Assembly (NCBI RefSeq): GCF_014203955.1
Contig: NZ_JACHKA010000001.1
Coordinates: 2,697,001-2,761,000, forward strand
DNA from: Sphingobium lignivorans
GTDB lineage: Bacteria > Pseudomonadota > Alphaproteobacteria > Sphingomonadales > Sphingomonadaceae
Direction: 5' to 3'
DNA: 64,000 nucleotides
Shown one piece after another: positions 48,286-56,552 of this stretch. Position numbers and translations under genes: made by a program. Each line of letters starts with the position of its first letter. Position 1 is the first letter of the stretch. The notes beneath the pieces are model-generated. The model was not told the DNA's origin. It searched no databases and saw only the letters and a list, made by a program, of their open reading frames with translations.

Positions 48286-49572
48286 ATGCGTCCTTCTGTC
48301 CTGAGCGATGTCGAACGGCTGCGTGGTTTTGCCATCGTCGCCATCCTGTTCCTCTCCAGCGCCCTCAATGGTGGCACGACGCTCGCCAAGGGCGTGTTCT
48401 TCGATGGCCTGAGCCACGAGTTCGATCTCGGCTCGGCGGCGACGGCGGCGCTGCTCAGCACCACCCAGTTCGTCGGCATCGCCTCGACACTGCTCGGCGG
48501 CTGGTTCCTCCGTCACAACCGCACGCCGCAATATTGGCTGGCGGGCGCCGCGCTGCTCGACGGTCTGGGTTATGCCTGGGCGGGCGTGGCGCAGAGCTAT
48601 TCGCAGCTTGTCGCAGCCTATTTCCTGATCGGCGCGGGCGCCGGTGCGGCTGTGATGATGCCGCTGGTGCTGCGCAACTGGTTCCCGCACCATACCGGCA
48701 CCGTGCTCGGCATCACCATGGCGGGCATCACTGCGGGCGGTGTCATCGTCACCCCGCTCATCAACCTCGTGGTCGAGCAATGGGGCTGGCGCGCCGGCTA
48801 TCTCGCGCTGGCGGTACCGGCGGTGCTTGTCCTCGTGCCGCTCTATCTGGCGGTGCTGCGCTTTGCCCCGGCATCGTCGCGACCTGTTGCGGTCGGGGCG
48901 GCCGCCGAGCGCAGCGCCGGTGCGGCCGATCCGGAACAGGACGGTTTCACCATCCTGCAGGCAACGGCAACGCCGACCTTCTGGCTTCTGCTGATCGCCA
49001 AGTTCATTTTCTTCGCCGTCTGCTTCTCCTTCTTTCTCTTCTTCGTGCCTTCCCTCAAGGAGGCGGGCTATTCGAGCTCGGAGGCGGTGCTGGCAATGAG
49101 CAGCATCTATTTCCTGGCGTCGCTCTCCAAGCTCGGATTCGGCTATGCGTCGGACCGGATCGGGGTCCGCAAGATCCTGATCGGCTCGTTGCTCGCGACC
49201 TCCGTCATCCTGCTGCTGATGATCCATATGGGTGGTCGCGCGCAGATCTATGGCTTCGTGCTGCTTTATGGCCTCGTCTATTCGGCGCCGCTGGTGCTGT
49301 TCACCGTCATCGTGCTCGATGTGTTCGGTCGCCGCCATTTCACGGCGCTGACCGCGGTGATCAACGTCGTGGCGAATGTCGGCAGCGCCGTCGGGCCCAT
49401 AATCGGCGGATGGATCCTCGACCAGACCGATCGGTCCTTCACGACGCTCTATGCGGCCAGCGCGGTCGCATTCCTCATATCGGGCCTGCTCGTGCTCGCG
49501 TCCGGCCGTCCGGTCCGCCGTGCCGCGCGCACGGGCACCGACCAGCTCATCCTCACCGGAGAACCCACATGA
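48286..49572 (+). CDS. Major facilitator superfamily transporter
   Basis: The 428-residue protein has 12 hydrophobic segments, the opening FAIVAILFLSSALNGGTTLAKGVFF, a central basic loop between helices 6 and 7, and the A-type motif G.ASDRIGVRKILIGS in the second half. It resembles oxalate/formate and monocarboxylate-type MFS carriers. AGGAGGG precedes the ATG. The gene overlaps the next by four bases, so it is in the catabolic operon and probably imports or exports the substrate or product. Confidence 0.9.
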   Translation: MRPSVLSDVERLRGFAIVAILFLSSALNGGTTLAKGVFFDGLSHEFDLGSAATAALLSTTQFVGIASTLLGGWFLRHNRTPQYWLAGAALLDGLGYAWAGVAQSYSQLVAAYFLIGAGAGAAVMMPLVLRNWFPHHTGTVLGITMAGITAGGVIVTPLINLVVEQWGWRAGYLALAVPAVLVLVPLYLAVLRFAPASSRPVAVGAAAERSAGAADPEQDGFTILQATATPTFWLLLIAKFIFFAVCFSFFLFFVPSLKEAGYSSSEAVLAMSSIYFLASLSKLGFGYASDRIGVRKILIGSLLATSVILLLMIHMGGRAQIYGFVLLYGLVYSAPLVLFTVIVLDVFGRRHFTALTAVINVVANVGSAVGPIIGGWILDQTDRSFTTLYAASAVAFLISGLLVLASGRPVRRAARTGTDQLILTGEPT

Positions 49573-50402
49573 CCGTCCTCACCGCCCTGCGCCCCAAGGC
49601 CATCGACCGTAGTTTCGCCGAACCCAGCGACAAGGGCAGTCCGCTCGCCTTCGCGATTCCGCAGGCCGATCCCGATCCGGCCGTGGAACGCCTCTACCGC
49701 AAGCAGCGTCTGGCGGGCGCCTTGCGCATCTTCGCCCGGCAGGGCTTCGATTTCGGCATGGCCGGCCATTTTGTCGCGCGCGATCCGGAGTGGACCGATC
49801 ATTTCTGGGTGAATGCCTGGGGCAAGCCCTTCTCGCTGACCAGAGTTTCCGATCTCGTGCTGGTCGGGCCCGATGGCGGCGTGGTCGGCAGCGATCGCAC
49901 TTATAATCGCGCGGCCTATGCCATCCATTATCCGATCCTCCGCAAGCGGCCCGAGATCGTCTCGTCGGTCCATGTCCACTCGGTCTATGGCAAGACATGG
50001 TCCGCTGTAGGCCGCGAGATCCAGCCGCTCACGCAGGATCTGACGGCCTTTTACCAGGATCATGTCGTGTTCGATGCCTATGAGGGGCTGATGGGGCGCG
50101 GCGAAGGCGAGGCGATCGCCGAAACATTGGGGGCGCACAAGGCCGCCGTCCTGCTCAATCACGGCCTGCTCACGGTCGGCACGTCCGTCGAGGTCGCGGC
50201 CTGGTGGTTCATCGCCTTCGAGGATGCGTGCCGCGTGCAGTTGCTCGCCGAGGGGGCGGGCACGCCGAAGCCGCTGCCGCACGAGATGGCCCGCAAGCTC
50301 GGCTCGACCAAGCTCGGCATCGGCAACGACACCTTCGCCTGGGCCTCGTTTCACAATCTCTGGCAGGAGATTGTCCAGCGCGAACCGGATTTCCTCGAAT
50401 GA
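49569..50402 (+). CDS. Class II aldolase/adducin-family protein
   Basis: The 277-residue protein has the class II aldolase core: LAGALRIFARQGFDFGMAGHFVARDP, VHVHSVYGKTWSAVG (HxH zinc ligands), ALLNHGLLTVG-type AAVLLNHGLLTVGTSVEVAAWW (third His), and an acidic residue before it. These enzymes are zinc-dependent aldolases or decarboxylases; some act on aromatic pathway hydroxy-acids. The start ATG overlaps the MFS stop. It probably cleaves or decarboxylates the product of the Rieske oxygenase path. Confidence 0.9.
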   Translation: MTVLTALRPKAIDRSFAEPSDKGSPLAFAIPQADPDPAVERLYRKQRLAGALRIFARQGFDFGMAGHFVARDPEWTDHFWVNAWGKPFSLTRVSDLVLVGPDGGVVGSDRTYNRAAYAIHYPILRKRPEIVSSVHVHSVYGKTWSAVGREIQPLTQDLTAFYQDHVVFDAYEGLMGRGEGEAIAETLGAHKAAVLLNHGLLTVGTSVEVAAWWFIAFEDACRVQLLAEGAGTPKPLPHEMARKLGSTKLGIGNDTFAWASFHNLWQEIVQREPDFLE

Positions 50403-50415
50403 AAGTGATAGCCCG

Positions 50416-51369
50416 TCAGGCGCCGGACATGATGCCGGGATCATGTGGCCGCGGGAGGCCGTCCTTGGCGGTCTCGCTCATCAGCCAGGAAATGAAGGCG
50501 CGAACCGGCGCGCGCAGCGTCCGGCCGCGCGGCCAGACGAGCCAATAGGCAAAGGCGAGCCGCGTTTCGTCCGGCAGCAGCGGGACGAGACGGCCGGCGT
50601 CGAGGTCCATCTCGGCAATGACGCGCCGCGCCAGCGCGATGCCCTTTCCGGCAACGGCTTCCTCGATGACGAGGCTGCTCTGGTTGTAGCGCGGGCCGAT
50701 GCGCGTTTCAGCGCCGCGCACATTGCGCGCCTGGAACCACATCGGCCAGTCGGGGCAGGACGGGTCGCCTTCGTCGCTCGCGTCATGGAGCAGCGGCGCC
50801 CCGAGGAGCCGGTCTGGATTGTCGCCGAATCCGAGCTTCTCCGCCAGAGCTGGCGATGCGACCGGAAGGACCGTCTCCTCCAGCAGCTTTTCGGCGACAA
50901 GGCCATCATAAGCGCCGCCGCCATAGCGGATGGCAAGGTCGACATTGGTGTTCAGGAAATCGACCAGTTGCATGTCCGCCGACACCCAGACCTCGATACT
51001 GGGGTGCATCTCCCGGAACCGGTCCAACCTGGGCAACAGCCATTTCGACGCGAATGAGGGCGGGGCCGAGAGCGAGACGACGCGGCCGGACCGTCCGCCC
51101 GAGCGCAGGATTCGACCTGTCTCCGCAAGCCGGTCGAAGCCTTCGCGCAGCGTGGGAAGCGCTTCCTCGAGAAGCTCGGTCAGCAGCACCTCGCGACCGG
51201 TCCGCCTGAAGAGCGGTGTGCCGACCCAATCCTCGATCGTGCGGATATGCTGCGTGACCGCGCCTGGCGTGACGCCCAGTTCCTCGGCAGCCCTGGCGAA
51301 GCTGCGCAGCCGGCTGCAGGCTTCCAGCGCCCGAAGCGCCGTCAGCGGGGGCAAGCGGGGTTCGTTCAT
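50416..51369 (-). CDS. LysR-family regulator (GcvA-like)
   Basis: The 317-residue protein has the LysR winged helix: LPPLTALRALEACSRLRSFARAAEELGVTPGAVTQHIRTIEDWVGTPLFRRTGREVLLT, then a co-inducer domain with VSLSAPPSFASKWLLPRLDRF, typical of the GcvA/AmpR-like group. It is the last gene of a leftward operon with an SDR and a dehydrogenase. It is the obvious candidate for binding the ATTTAG-N5-CTAAAT sites at 43771 and 53308. Its start overlaps the SDR stop. Confidence 0.92.
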   Translation of the reverse strand: MNEPRLPPLTALRALEACSRLRSFARAAEELGVTPGAVTQHIRTIEDWVGTPLFRRTGREVLLTELLEEALPTLREGFDRLAETGRILRSGGRSGRVVSLSAPPSFASKWLLPRLDRFREMHPSIEVWVSADMQLVDFLNTNVDLAIRYGGGAYDGLVAEKLLEETVLPVASPALAEKLGFGDNPDRLLGAPLLHDASDEGDPSCPDWPMWFQARNVRGAETRIGPRYNQSSLVIEEAVAGKGIALARRVIAEMDLDAGRLVPLLPDETRLAFAYWLVWPRGRTLRAPVRAFISWLMSETAKDGLPRPHDPGIMSGA

Positions 51370-52268
51370 AGGGGAATGCTGGTGAACGGATCGCTCGAAC
51401 TGTCCTGCCGCGCATAATCGGTTGCTGCCGACAGGCTTTCCCAGGCGTCGAGGTCTTCGCGCACGCTGCGCAACTTCGCGCGGGCAGTCTCCAACGCTAG
51501 GCGGCCCAGCGCGAGGCGCAGCGGCGGATCGGCACTGACGGCCGCGTGAATGATGGCGCGGGCGCCGCGTTCCGGATCACCGGGCTGATGGCCGCTGGAG
51601 GCGGACACCTGCCGTCGCCTTTGGCCTGCCGTCGCTTCATAAGCGGGCAGGTAGACCGGGGACTGATGCAAGGACCGACCGGCCCAATCCGTGCGGAACG
51701 GCCCCGGCTCGACGATCATCACCCGCAGGCCCAACGGCTCGACTTCGCGGGCCAGCGCCTCGGACAGCCCCTCGATCGCGAATTTGGACGCCGCATAATA
51801 GCCCGAGCCCGGCAAGCCGACGAAACCGCCCGCGGACGAGAGATTGATGATGACGCCCGAGCCCCCTTCACGCAGCGCCGGCAGTGCCGCGCGCGTGACC
51901 GCCGCGAGCCCGAAGACATTGGTCTCGAACAGGTCGCGGATCTCCCGATCCTCGCCTTCCTCCACCGCCGCGAGATAGCCATAGCCGGCATTGTTGACGA
52001 GCATGTCGATCCGGCCAAAGCGCTCGATGCCAAACGCGATCGAAGCGTCGATCTCGGATTGCCGCGTGACATCGAGCCGCGTCGTCGCGACCCGATCGCC
52101 ATAGCGGCGGGCGAGCCAGGCGATCTGCTCGGGCGTGCGCGCCGTCGCGATCACCTTGTCCCCGCGCTCCAGTGCGGCGAGGGCGAGCGCCAGGCCGAAA
52201 CCCGACGAAGCCCCGGTGATGAACCAGACGCGCGCGCCTGCCGCGGGATCAGTAGCCACGGGCGGCAT
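51366..52268 (-). CDS. Short-chain dehydrogenase/reductase
   Basis: The 300-residue protein has TGASSGFGLALA (NAD(P) binding), NNAGYG, a Ser in the INLSSAGGF strand, and YYAASKFAIEGLSEALA (Tyr-x3-Lys). It starts MPPVATDPAAGARVWFITGA. It is an oxidoreductase of classical SDR type, probably using NADP. It overlaps the LysR gene (four bases) and the 2-hydroxyacid dehydrogenase gene (20 bases), so the three are one operon. Confidence 0.92.
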   Translation of the reverse strand: MPPVATDPAAGARVWFITGASSGFGLALALAALERGDKVIATARTPEQIAWLARRYGDRVATTRLDVTRQSEIDASIAFGIERFGRIDMLVNNAGYGYLAAVEEGEDREIRDLFETNVFGLAAVTRAALPALREGGSGVIINLSSAGGFVGLPGSGYYAASKFAIEGLSEALAREVEPLGLRVMIVEPGPFRTDWAGRSLHQSPVYLPAYEATAGQRRRQVSASSGHQPGDPERGARAIIHAAVSADPPLRLALGRLALETARAKLRSVREDLDAWESLSAATDYARQDSSSDPFTSIPL

Positions 52269-53253
52269 CGACCAGATCTTCGAGCGCGTTGCCCGCGCGA
52301 TAGTCCGCCAGATTGTCGACCAGCTTCCGGAGGACAGCGCGCGCGAAATCCGGTGTCGCGCTCGAACTGTGGCCCGTCAGGCGGACATTGGGCAATGCAT
52401 AGAAGGAGTGGCCTTCCGGCAAAGGTTCGGGCTCGGTCGTATCCAGCGTCGCGAAACCGACGATGCCGCTTTCGAGCGCATCGTGCAGCGCATCATGATC
52501 GACGAGCGATCCCCGCCCGACATTGACGAGATGGAGGCCGCGCCGTGCGCTCGCCAGCACCGTGCGGTCGACGATGTGACGGGTCCGTGCGGTCGCGGGC
52601 GCTGCCAGCACGACGGCATCGGACGTGGCGAAGAGTTCGGCGGCGCTCGCCGCGCGCCAGACGCCCTCGATGCCAAAGGGTGCGTCGGACCGGCGAACGG
52701 CCCTCACGTTCATCCCCAGCGCGAGCGCGAACCGAGCCAGATGCCGATTGATCGGACCGAAGCCCAGCAGGCCGAGATCGAAGCCCCGGACGGCGCGCAG
52801 CGGACGCATTCGCCAGTCTTCGCGTGTCGACGCGTCATTGGTGCGAACCTGCTTGATCTCCGCAAGCAGCGCCGCGAGCGCGAATTCGGCGATCGGCTGG
52901 CCGGCCGGCCCGCGCATGCAGTTCACCACCGGGCCATCGCCCAGCCATGCGGGATAGCCGTCCGACCCGACCGTGACGAGCTGGACGAGCCGAAGACCGA
53001 ACGGCCAGCCAGGCGGTGGCAGGCTGTCTCGGCGGATCCCCCAGGGAATGAGGACCTCGGCATCTGTCGGGAAGTCGGAGAATGAACCCGGCGCCAGGGC
53101 AGCGACGCTGCTGTTCGGCAGGCGATCGGGCAAGGTCGCGGCGATCTGCGACCCCAGTTGCGCCAGTGGTCCGCCGAGCTGCGACGCGACGACCAATGCG
53201 CGCGCCGGTCTCTCATATGTGTTCAGCCTGTCCACATCGATTGCGCCAGTCAT
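52249..53253 (-). CDS. D-isomer 2-hydroxyacid dehydrogenase-family protein
   Basis: The 334-residue protein has the NAD-binding motif GLLGFGPINRHLA, the catalytic Arg in NVGRGSLVDHDAL, an acidic residue in FATLDTTEPEPLPEG and the catalytic His in LTGHSSS, as in the 2-hydroxyacid dehydrogenase family. The reaction is probably NAD(P)H-dependent reduction of a 2-oxo acid, in the same pathway as the SDR. The start ATG lies inside a 21-bp inverted repeat, which could affect translation. Confidence 0.9.
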   Translation of the reverse strand: MTGAIDVDRLNTYERPARALVVASQLGGPLAQLGSQIAATLPDRLPNSSVAALAPGSFSDFPTDAEVLIPWGIRRDSLPPPGWPFGLRLVQLVTVGSDGYPAWLGDGPVVNCMRGPAGQPIAEFALAALLAEIKQVRTNDASTREDWRMRPLRAVRGFDLGLLGFGPINRHLARFALALGMNVRAVRRSDAPFGIEGVWRAASAAELFATSDAVVLAAPATARTRHIVDRTVLASARRGLHLVNVGRGSLVDHDALHDALESGIVGFATLDTTEPEPLPEGHSFYALPNVRLTGHSSSATPDFARAVLRKLVDNLADYRAGNALEDLVDAARGY

Positions 53254-53292
53254 AAAGTCTTCCGTTTCGATAGACTTTATGACTGGCGCAAT
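53240..53292. repeat. 21-bp perfect inverted repeat over the dehydrogenase start codon
   Basis: The arms 53240-53260 and 53272-53292 are perfectly complementary, separated by 11 bases. On the minus-strand mRNA the start codon of the dehydrogenase lies in the 3' arm and its GGA Shine-Dalgarno in the loop, so a stable stem could limit initiation. The origin is unknown: a regulator site, or an inverted duplication of the gene start. Confidence 0.8.
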
Positions 53293-53307
53293 TGGATGGA
53301 TGGGTCA

Positions 53308-53324
53308 ATTTAGCAAAACTAAAT
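53308..53324 (-). promoter_or_regulatory. Palindromic regulator site ATTTAG-N5-CTAAAT, probable LysR box
   Basis: A perfect 6-5-6 palindrome 55 bases before the dehydrogenase start. It has the same arms and spacer length as the site at 43771-43787 upstream of the facing operon, with a different spacer sequence (CAAAA versus TTCTG). Confidence 0.6.
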
Positions 53325-53712
53325 CGCGCATTGGTCTGACTTGTGCGGCCGACCCAGCGCAACGACCCCGTGCGGTAAAATCGAATCCATACTTCACGCC
53401 AGCCATGCAACCTCCGAGCCGTACCGTCGTAGATTGCTGCCCCCCCCCGGCGCCCCTCCAACCAAAGCCGCGCGAGAGCGGCGTGGGCGGGCTCTCAGAG
53501 TGACGTGAATGAATGGCCATTCTCAGACCTATACCCCTTTTCTCCAATGTCCGAGATGTTGGCGGCGGCAGTAGTCGCCCTTTCGTCGCCGCATAATTTC
53601 CACTCAGCCTTCACTTTCCGGACGTCAACTCTAGATGTTCAACGTTCCCATTCTGAAACCTATTGGAAAAGATATTCGATACTGGCCATAACCGCCCGAC
53701 GATAGAACCAAT
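53325..53712. other. Intergenic region with no gene seen
   Basis: This stretch runs from the regulator palindrome to the stop of the DUF3644 gene. One frame (53505-53705) is open on the plus strand but has no ribosome-binding site and looks like relic sequence. No terminator is obvious. Confidence 0.4.
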
Positions 53713-54741
53713 CTACTCGGATGGCGCTGGATCGAACAAAGTCGCTTCCTTGCGTGTGTAGTGCGCGTCAAACTCCTTCAACACATTGGGGTTGAAGAAG
53801 GATTTCTTGGTTCCCTTGCGTTTGTCGGGGTCCAGATAGCGCTCATAGCACAGCTTCGCGTTGGGCTTCACCGCGTTCATCAATGTATGGAAATCGCCAT
53901 TCTGTTTGAAGTCGGAATAGCGTTCCTGCAGCTTCTTGACGAGGTCCTGGTAAGTTAGGGTGAACCCGGCCGGGACCTTGTCCCCTTCGACCGTCACCGT
54001 CAGATCCGCTTCCGCCCCGCCGACAACGGCAGCTTTGACCGCCGCGCCGTCCTTCTTCTTGATCAGATCGAAGTCGACCCGGACTGTGAAGGAATAGGGC
54101 GATTGATCATTGGGCAAGGCCGCCTCGACCTTCTGCATATGTGCCAGGAATTTGGTCACCGCCTCCGCTGATTTCTTCGCCACGGCATCGACCTCCTTCT
54201 GGTCCAGGTCGAAGGAAATCGGGATCGAGGCGATGTTCAGATCGGAGAACGAAATCGAAAACCAAGACTGGGCCGCCTCTACGTAGTTGCGCACCGCCGC
54301 CAGGGAAATTTCGGTGAGCTTCTTGCGGAGCAGTGCGTCGGTAGCGACGAAGTGGGTGGCGCTGTCGCGGATTTCCATCAACGCCTCGATGTTGGCGATG
54401 CAGTGGGCGTCAATGCGGTGCTTCGAGTAATTTGACACCAAGTTCCAGCAACGGTCGATGCCGATCGTCATCGGCGCGCCGGATCGGGTGGTCTTCACCT
54501 CCCTGAATTTGCTCGGCGTCCCGTCCTTCTTCTTGCGTTGTCGATATTCATGAAGGGCGCTTGCCTTGCCACCATGTTCGCGCATGACCCGGGCCTTGAG
54601 CAGCAGCTCCCAGGCGTTGATCATCAGGATCGCGAAGGTTTCCTCGCGATACAGTGAGGACGCCCTGTTGTAGCTCTCGACGGCGGAAAGACAGGCAGCT
54701 CGGGACTTCGCAACCAACAACATGTATTTCGGGGTAGGCAA
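53713..54741 (-). CDS. DUF3644-family protein
   Basis: The 342-residue protein matches the DUF3644 layout: MLLVAKSRAACLSAVESYNRAS..YREETFAILMINAWELLLKARVM, then ALMEIRDSATHF (an Arg-x4-6-His element) and NYVEAAQSWF. The family is of unknown function and often lies in accessory islands. Its helical N-terminus and RDSATH motif recall HEPN-type folds. Translation begins at TTG with GGAGGG six bases upstream. The C-terminal third has repeated basic and beta-like segments and ends KEATLFDPAPSE. It is the last gene of a three-gene operon with the 261-residue protein and DUF488. Confidence 0.75.
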   Translation of the reverse strand: MPTPKYMLLVAKSRAACLSAVESYNRASSLYREETFAILMINAWELLLKARVMREHGGKASALHEYRQRKKKDGTPSKFREVKTTRSGAPMTIGIDRCWNLVSNYSKHRIDAHCIANIEALMEIRDSATHFVATDALLRKKLTEISLAAVRNYVEAAQSWFSISFSDLNIASIPISFDLDQKEVDAVAKKSAEAVTKFLAHMQKVEAALPNDQSPYSFTVRVDFDLIKKKDGAAVKAAVVGGAEADLTVTVEGDKVPAGFTLTYQDLVKKLQERYSDFKQNGDFHTLMNAVKPNAKLCYERYLDPDKRKGTKKSFFNPNVLKEFDAHYTRKEATLFDPAPSE

Positions 54742-54788
54742 TCCGGTCCCTCCGTCCGGTCAAAAACACCACCAGATTCAAGCTGCAG

Positions 54789-55574
54789 TTACAGCATTGT
54801 CATCTGGGTTACCGGGTTCGCCCGCAGGACGCCATTGATCAACCACTGACCTTCCCAGCGCCGGTGGGTGCCCATGGCCAGGACCATGCCCTTCCGCGGA
54901 AATTCGACACCGAACTTTTCGGCCATCCAGTCGAGCGCCGCCGCCTCGCTTCCGAGGTCGCGCCGGCGGTGAAGGAATGTCGCTTCCGTCTCCCAGTCCT
55001 GGCATGTGCCGATATGGATGCCGTCGGCGTCGCGATAGCGATACTTGAAGACGTGGGGACAGGCCTCCCTCGGAATCAGATTGCCCTTGCTGAAAAAGTC
55101 GTTCTGCCTCCGCATATTGTCATAGACATCCTCCTGCCGCCTGAGCTCTTCGGCGGTCTGAGGCTCATGCCAGAAATCGATGATTTCGCAGTTGAGGATG
55201 GCAAGGCTGCGACCTTGGTCCCATTCAGCCTTCAGAGAGGATACGGCCGCCCGGCTCAGGAAGGAATGGCGCTCGCCTTCCTTCAACTTACCCTTGATCT
55301 CGATGCTGTCCTGATCGACGCGCCGGGATTCCACCCGCTGATCTGAGGTTGCCTTACGCCAGCGATAAGAAATCCGATCCCACCGGCCGAATTTCTGCCC
55401 ATCAGCCAGGTGTCGGAACGAGACCGGATAAAGACGAACCCATTTCCCGTTCATGTCGATGGCAGCAATGCAGACCGTTTCGCCATGTGACTGGCTCGCC
55501 CGGGGAGCGGCTTTCACTATGATGAAGGCTTCATCATCCTTGTGTTCATGTGATCCCTCGGGCGCCGACGACAT
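54789..55574 (-). CDS. Conserved hypothetical protein (261 aa) between DUF488 and DUF3644
   Basis: I cannot name the family. Conserved-looking blocks are DEAFIIVKAAPRASQSHGETVCIAAIDMNGKWVRLYPVSFR and FGRWDRISYRW, then ILNCEIIDFWHEP, and near the end KGMVLAMGTHRRWEGQWLINGVLR. There are four cysteines, one in ACPHVFKYRYRD. GAGGAGA precedes the ATG by seven bases. The gene lies 20 bases after DUF488 and 48 before DUF3644 on one transcript. A soluble protein with no signal peptide; a nucleic-acid-related role is a guess from its neighbours. Confidence 0.65.
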   Translation of the reverse strand: MSSAPEGSHEHKDDEAFIIVKAAPRASQSHGETVCIAAIDMNGKWVRLYPVSFRHLADGQKFGRWDRISYRWRKATSDQRVESRRVDQDSIEIKGKLKEGERHSFLSRAAVSSLKAEWDQGRSLAILNCEIIDFWHEPQTAEELRRQEDVYDNMRRQNDFFSKGNLIPREACPHVFKYRYRDADGIHIGTCQDWETEATFLHRRRDLGSEAAALDWMAEKFGVEFPRKGMVLAMGTHRRWEGQWLINGVLRANPVTQMTML

Positions 55575-55593
55575 TCACAGTTCTCCTCGTCGT

Positions 55594-56043
55594 TCAGCTT
55601 GGATGTACCCCCAAGTGAACAATTTCGACCGATACTATGTCGCGAATTCGTTCTGCCACAATAGATCTGTGGCAATCTTTGGGTGTCCGCTCGTAGCACA
55701 TGAGCGCCACTGTCTCTTCTTGGGACACCGTGGCGGCATCCCGAATGGCGATCTGGGACTCCTCGGACTCCAAGTGGGCGCCGAAGATCGAACGGAATTC
55801 AGCCATGTCGCCGCGGCGTGCCGCATCGCGTCCCGGCTTGGGGTCGCCCAGCTGGCGCATGTGCCGATAGCCGATGCCTGCTTCCTCCAACGCTTCCGAC
55901 AGCACTCGCTTCGAAAAGCCTGGGCGGCGGGACTGAGGCAGCTGACGCACATCAAGCAGCAGGGATATTCCGGCACGCTTCAAGGTCGCGATGAAATCCA
56001 CGACATTGGCACCTTCATATCCCAGCGTGTAAATCTTGTTCAG
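55594..56043 (-). CDS. DUF488-family protein
   Basis: The DUF488 pattern is complete if translation begins at CTG: NKIYTLGYEGANVVDFIATL, then LLLDVRQLPQSRRPGFSKRVLSEALEEAGIGY, CYERTPKDCHRSIVA. No ATG, GTG or TTG lies in frame before the conserved TLGYEG; CTG is preceded by GGGGAGG at five bases, so a CTG start is likely. The family may be nucleotide- or nucleic-acid-related (the CxE...CHR motif suggests metal or thiol chemistry), but its function is unknown. It is the first gene of the DUF488/261-aa/DUF3644 operon. Confidence 0.8.
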   Translation of the reverse strand: MNKIYTLGYEGANVVDFIATLKRAGISLLLDVRQLPQSRRPGFSKRVLSEALEEAGIGYRHMRQLGDPKPGRDAARRGDMAEFRSIFGAHLESEESQIAIRDAATVSQEETVALMCYERTPKDCHRSIVAERIRDIVSVEIVHLGVHPS

Positions 56044-56280
56044 CTCTACCTCCCCGGCAAATTGGCGATGGTCATCATCACCGGCGCCCTAAGCGAGAAC
56101 CAGCCAAAATTCTATCGGTCATCGCCGCGCCGGGGCAATTAGCGACTCAGCCGTCCGATTGGCATCGGAGGCATTAAAATGGGGCGTGAACGACGGCTTA
56201 TCCCAATTGACTGTGAGGAAGCGGACTGACCGTATAGTCCCAACGAGGGGCGATCGCCGCGCTGAGTTACCTATGAACGA

Positions 56281-56334
56281 ACGGCAAGTTTCGATGGCAC
56301 GATCCTACACTCGGAACGACAGTTATGTTGGCGG
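56281..56334. repeat. Dispersed relic repeat, copy A
   Basis: ACGGCAAGTTTCG (56281-56293) and GGAACGAC..TTATGTTGGCGG (56313-56334). The same two blocks recur, in the other order, at 57425-57488 after the HEPN gene; the 22-base block differs at two positions. Confidence 0.5.
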
Positions 56335-56443
56335 GAGCAGCATCCGACCAAAAAACCGTCCAGAATGCGGGCGTCATTACGAAACCGCCCTTGGTTGGAC
56401 CGGCAAGATTGACCCGAGCCTCCTAGCTTGGCAATACCGATGC

Positions 56444-56510
56444 GGGATGATGGTGTAATGGAAACACGCCCCTCGGGGAGTCTATCCGGGTTCGATTCCC
56501 GGTCATCAAA
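56444..56510 (+). ncRNA. tRNA-like sequence with a shrunken anticodon arm
   Basis: The T arm is textbook (CCGGG-TTCGATT-CCCGG). A D arm reads GTGT-AATGGAA-ACAC, and five of seven acceptor pairs form (GGGATGA with TCATCAA). Only 18 bases lie between the D and T arms instead of about 22-25; they can form at most a three-pair CCC/GGG stem with a CTCG loop. It is therefore a degenerate tRNA or a tRNA mimic, not a working tRNA. No CCA is encoded. Confidence 0.45.
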
Positions 56511-56542
56511 GGGCATTCACTGAGTGCCCTTTGATGACCGGG
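56498..56542 (+). repeat. 18-bp perfect inverted repeat before the HEPN gene
   Basis: The arms 56498-56515 and 56525-56542 are perfectly complementary with a nine-base loop. The left arm contains the T-stem 3' half and acceptor strand of the tRNA-like sequence. The right arm ends at the GGGG that would be the Shine-Dalgarno of the gene starting at 56553, so the hairpin could mask translation. Confidence 0.75.
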
Positions 56543-56552
56543 GATGAATTGA

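Noticed and set aside
47284..49338. 684-codon open frame opposite the Rieske and MFS genes
   Set aside because: The composition (His/Arg/Glu-rich with many repeats of EQHRRR type) is typical of antisense shadow, and both plus-strand genes are well supported.
56444..56510. Functional tRNA gene
   Set aside because: The anticodon arm is too short to present a seven-base loop and two acceptor pairs are mismatched.
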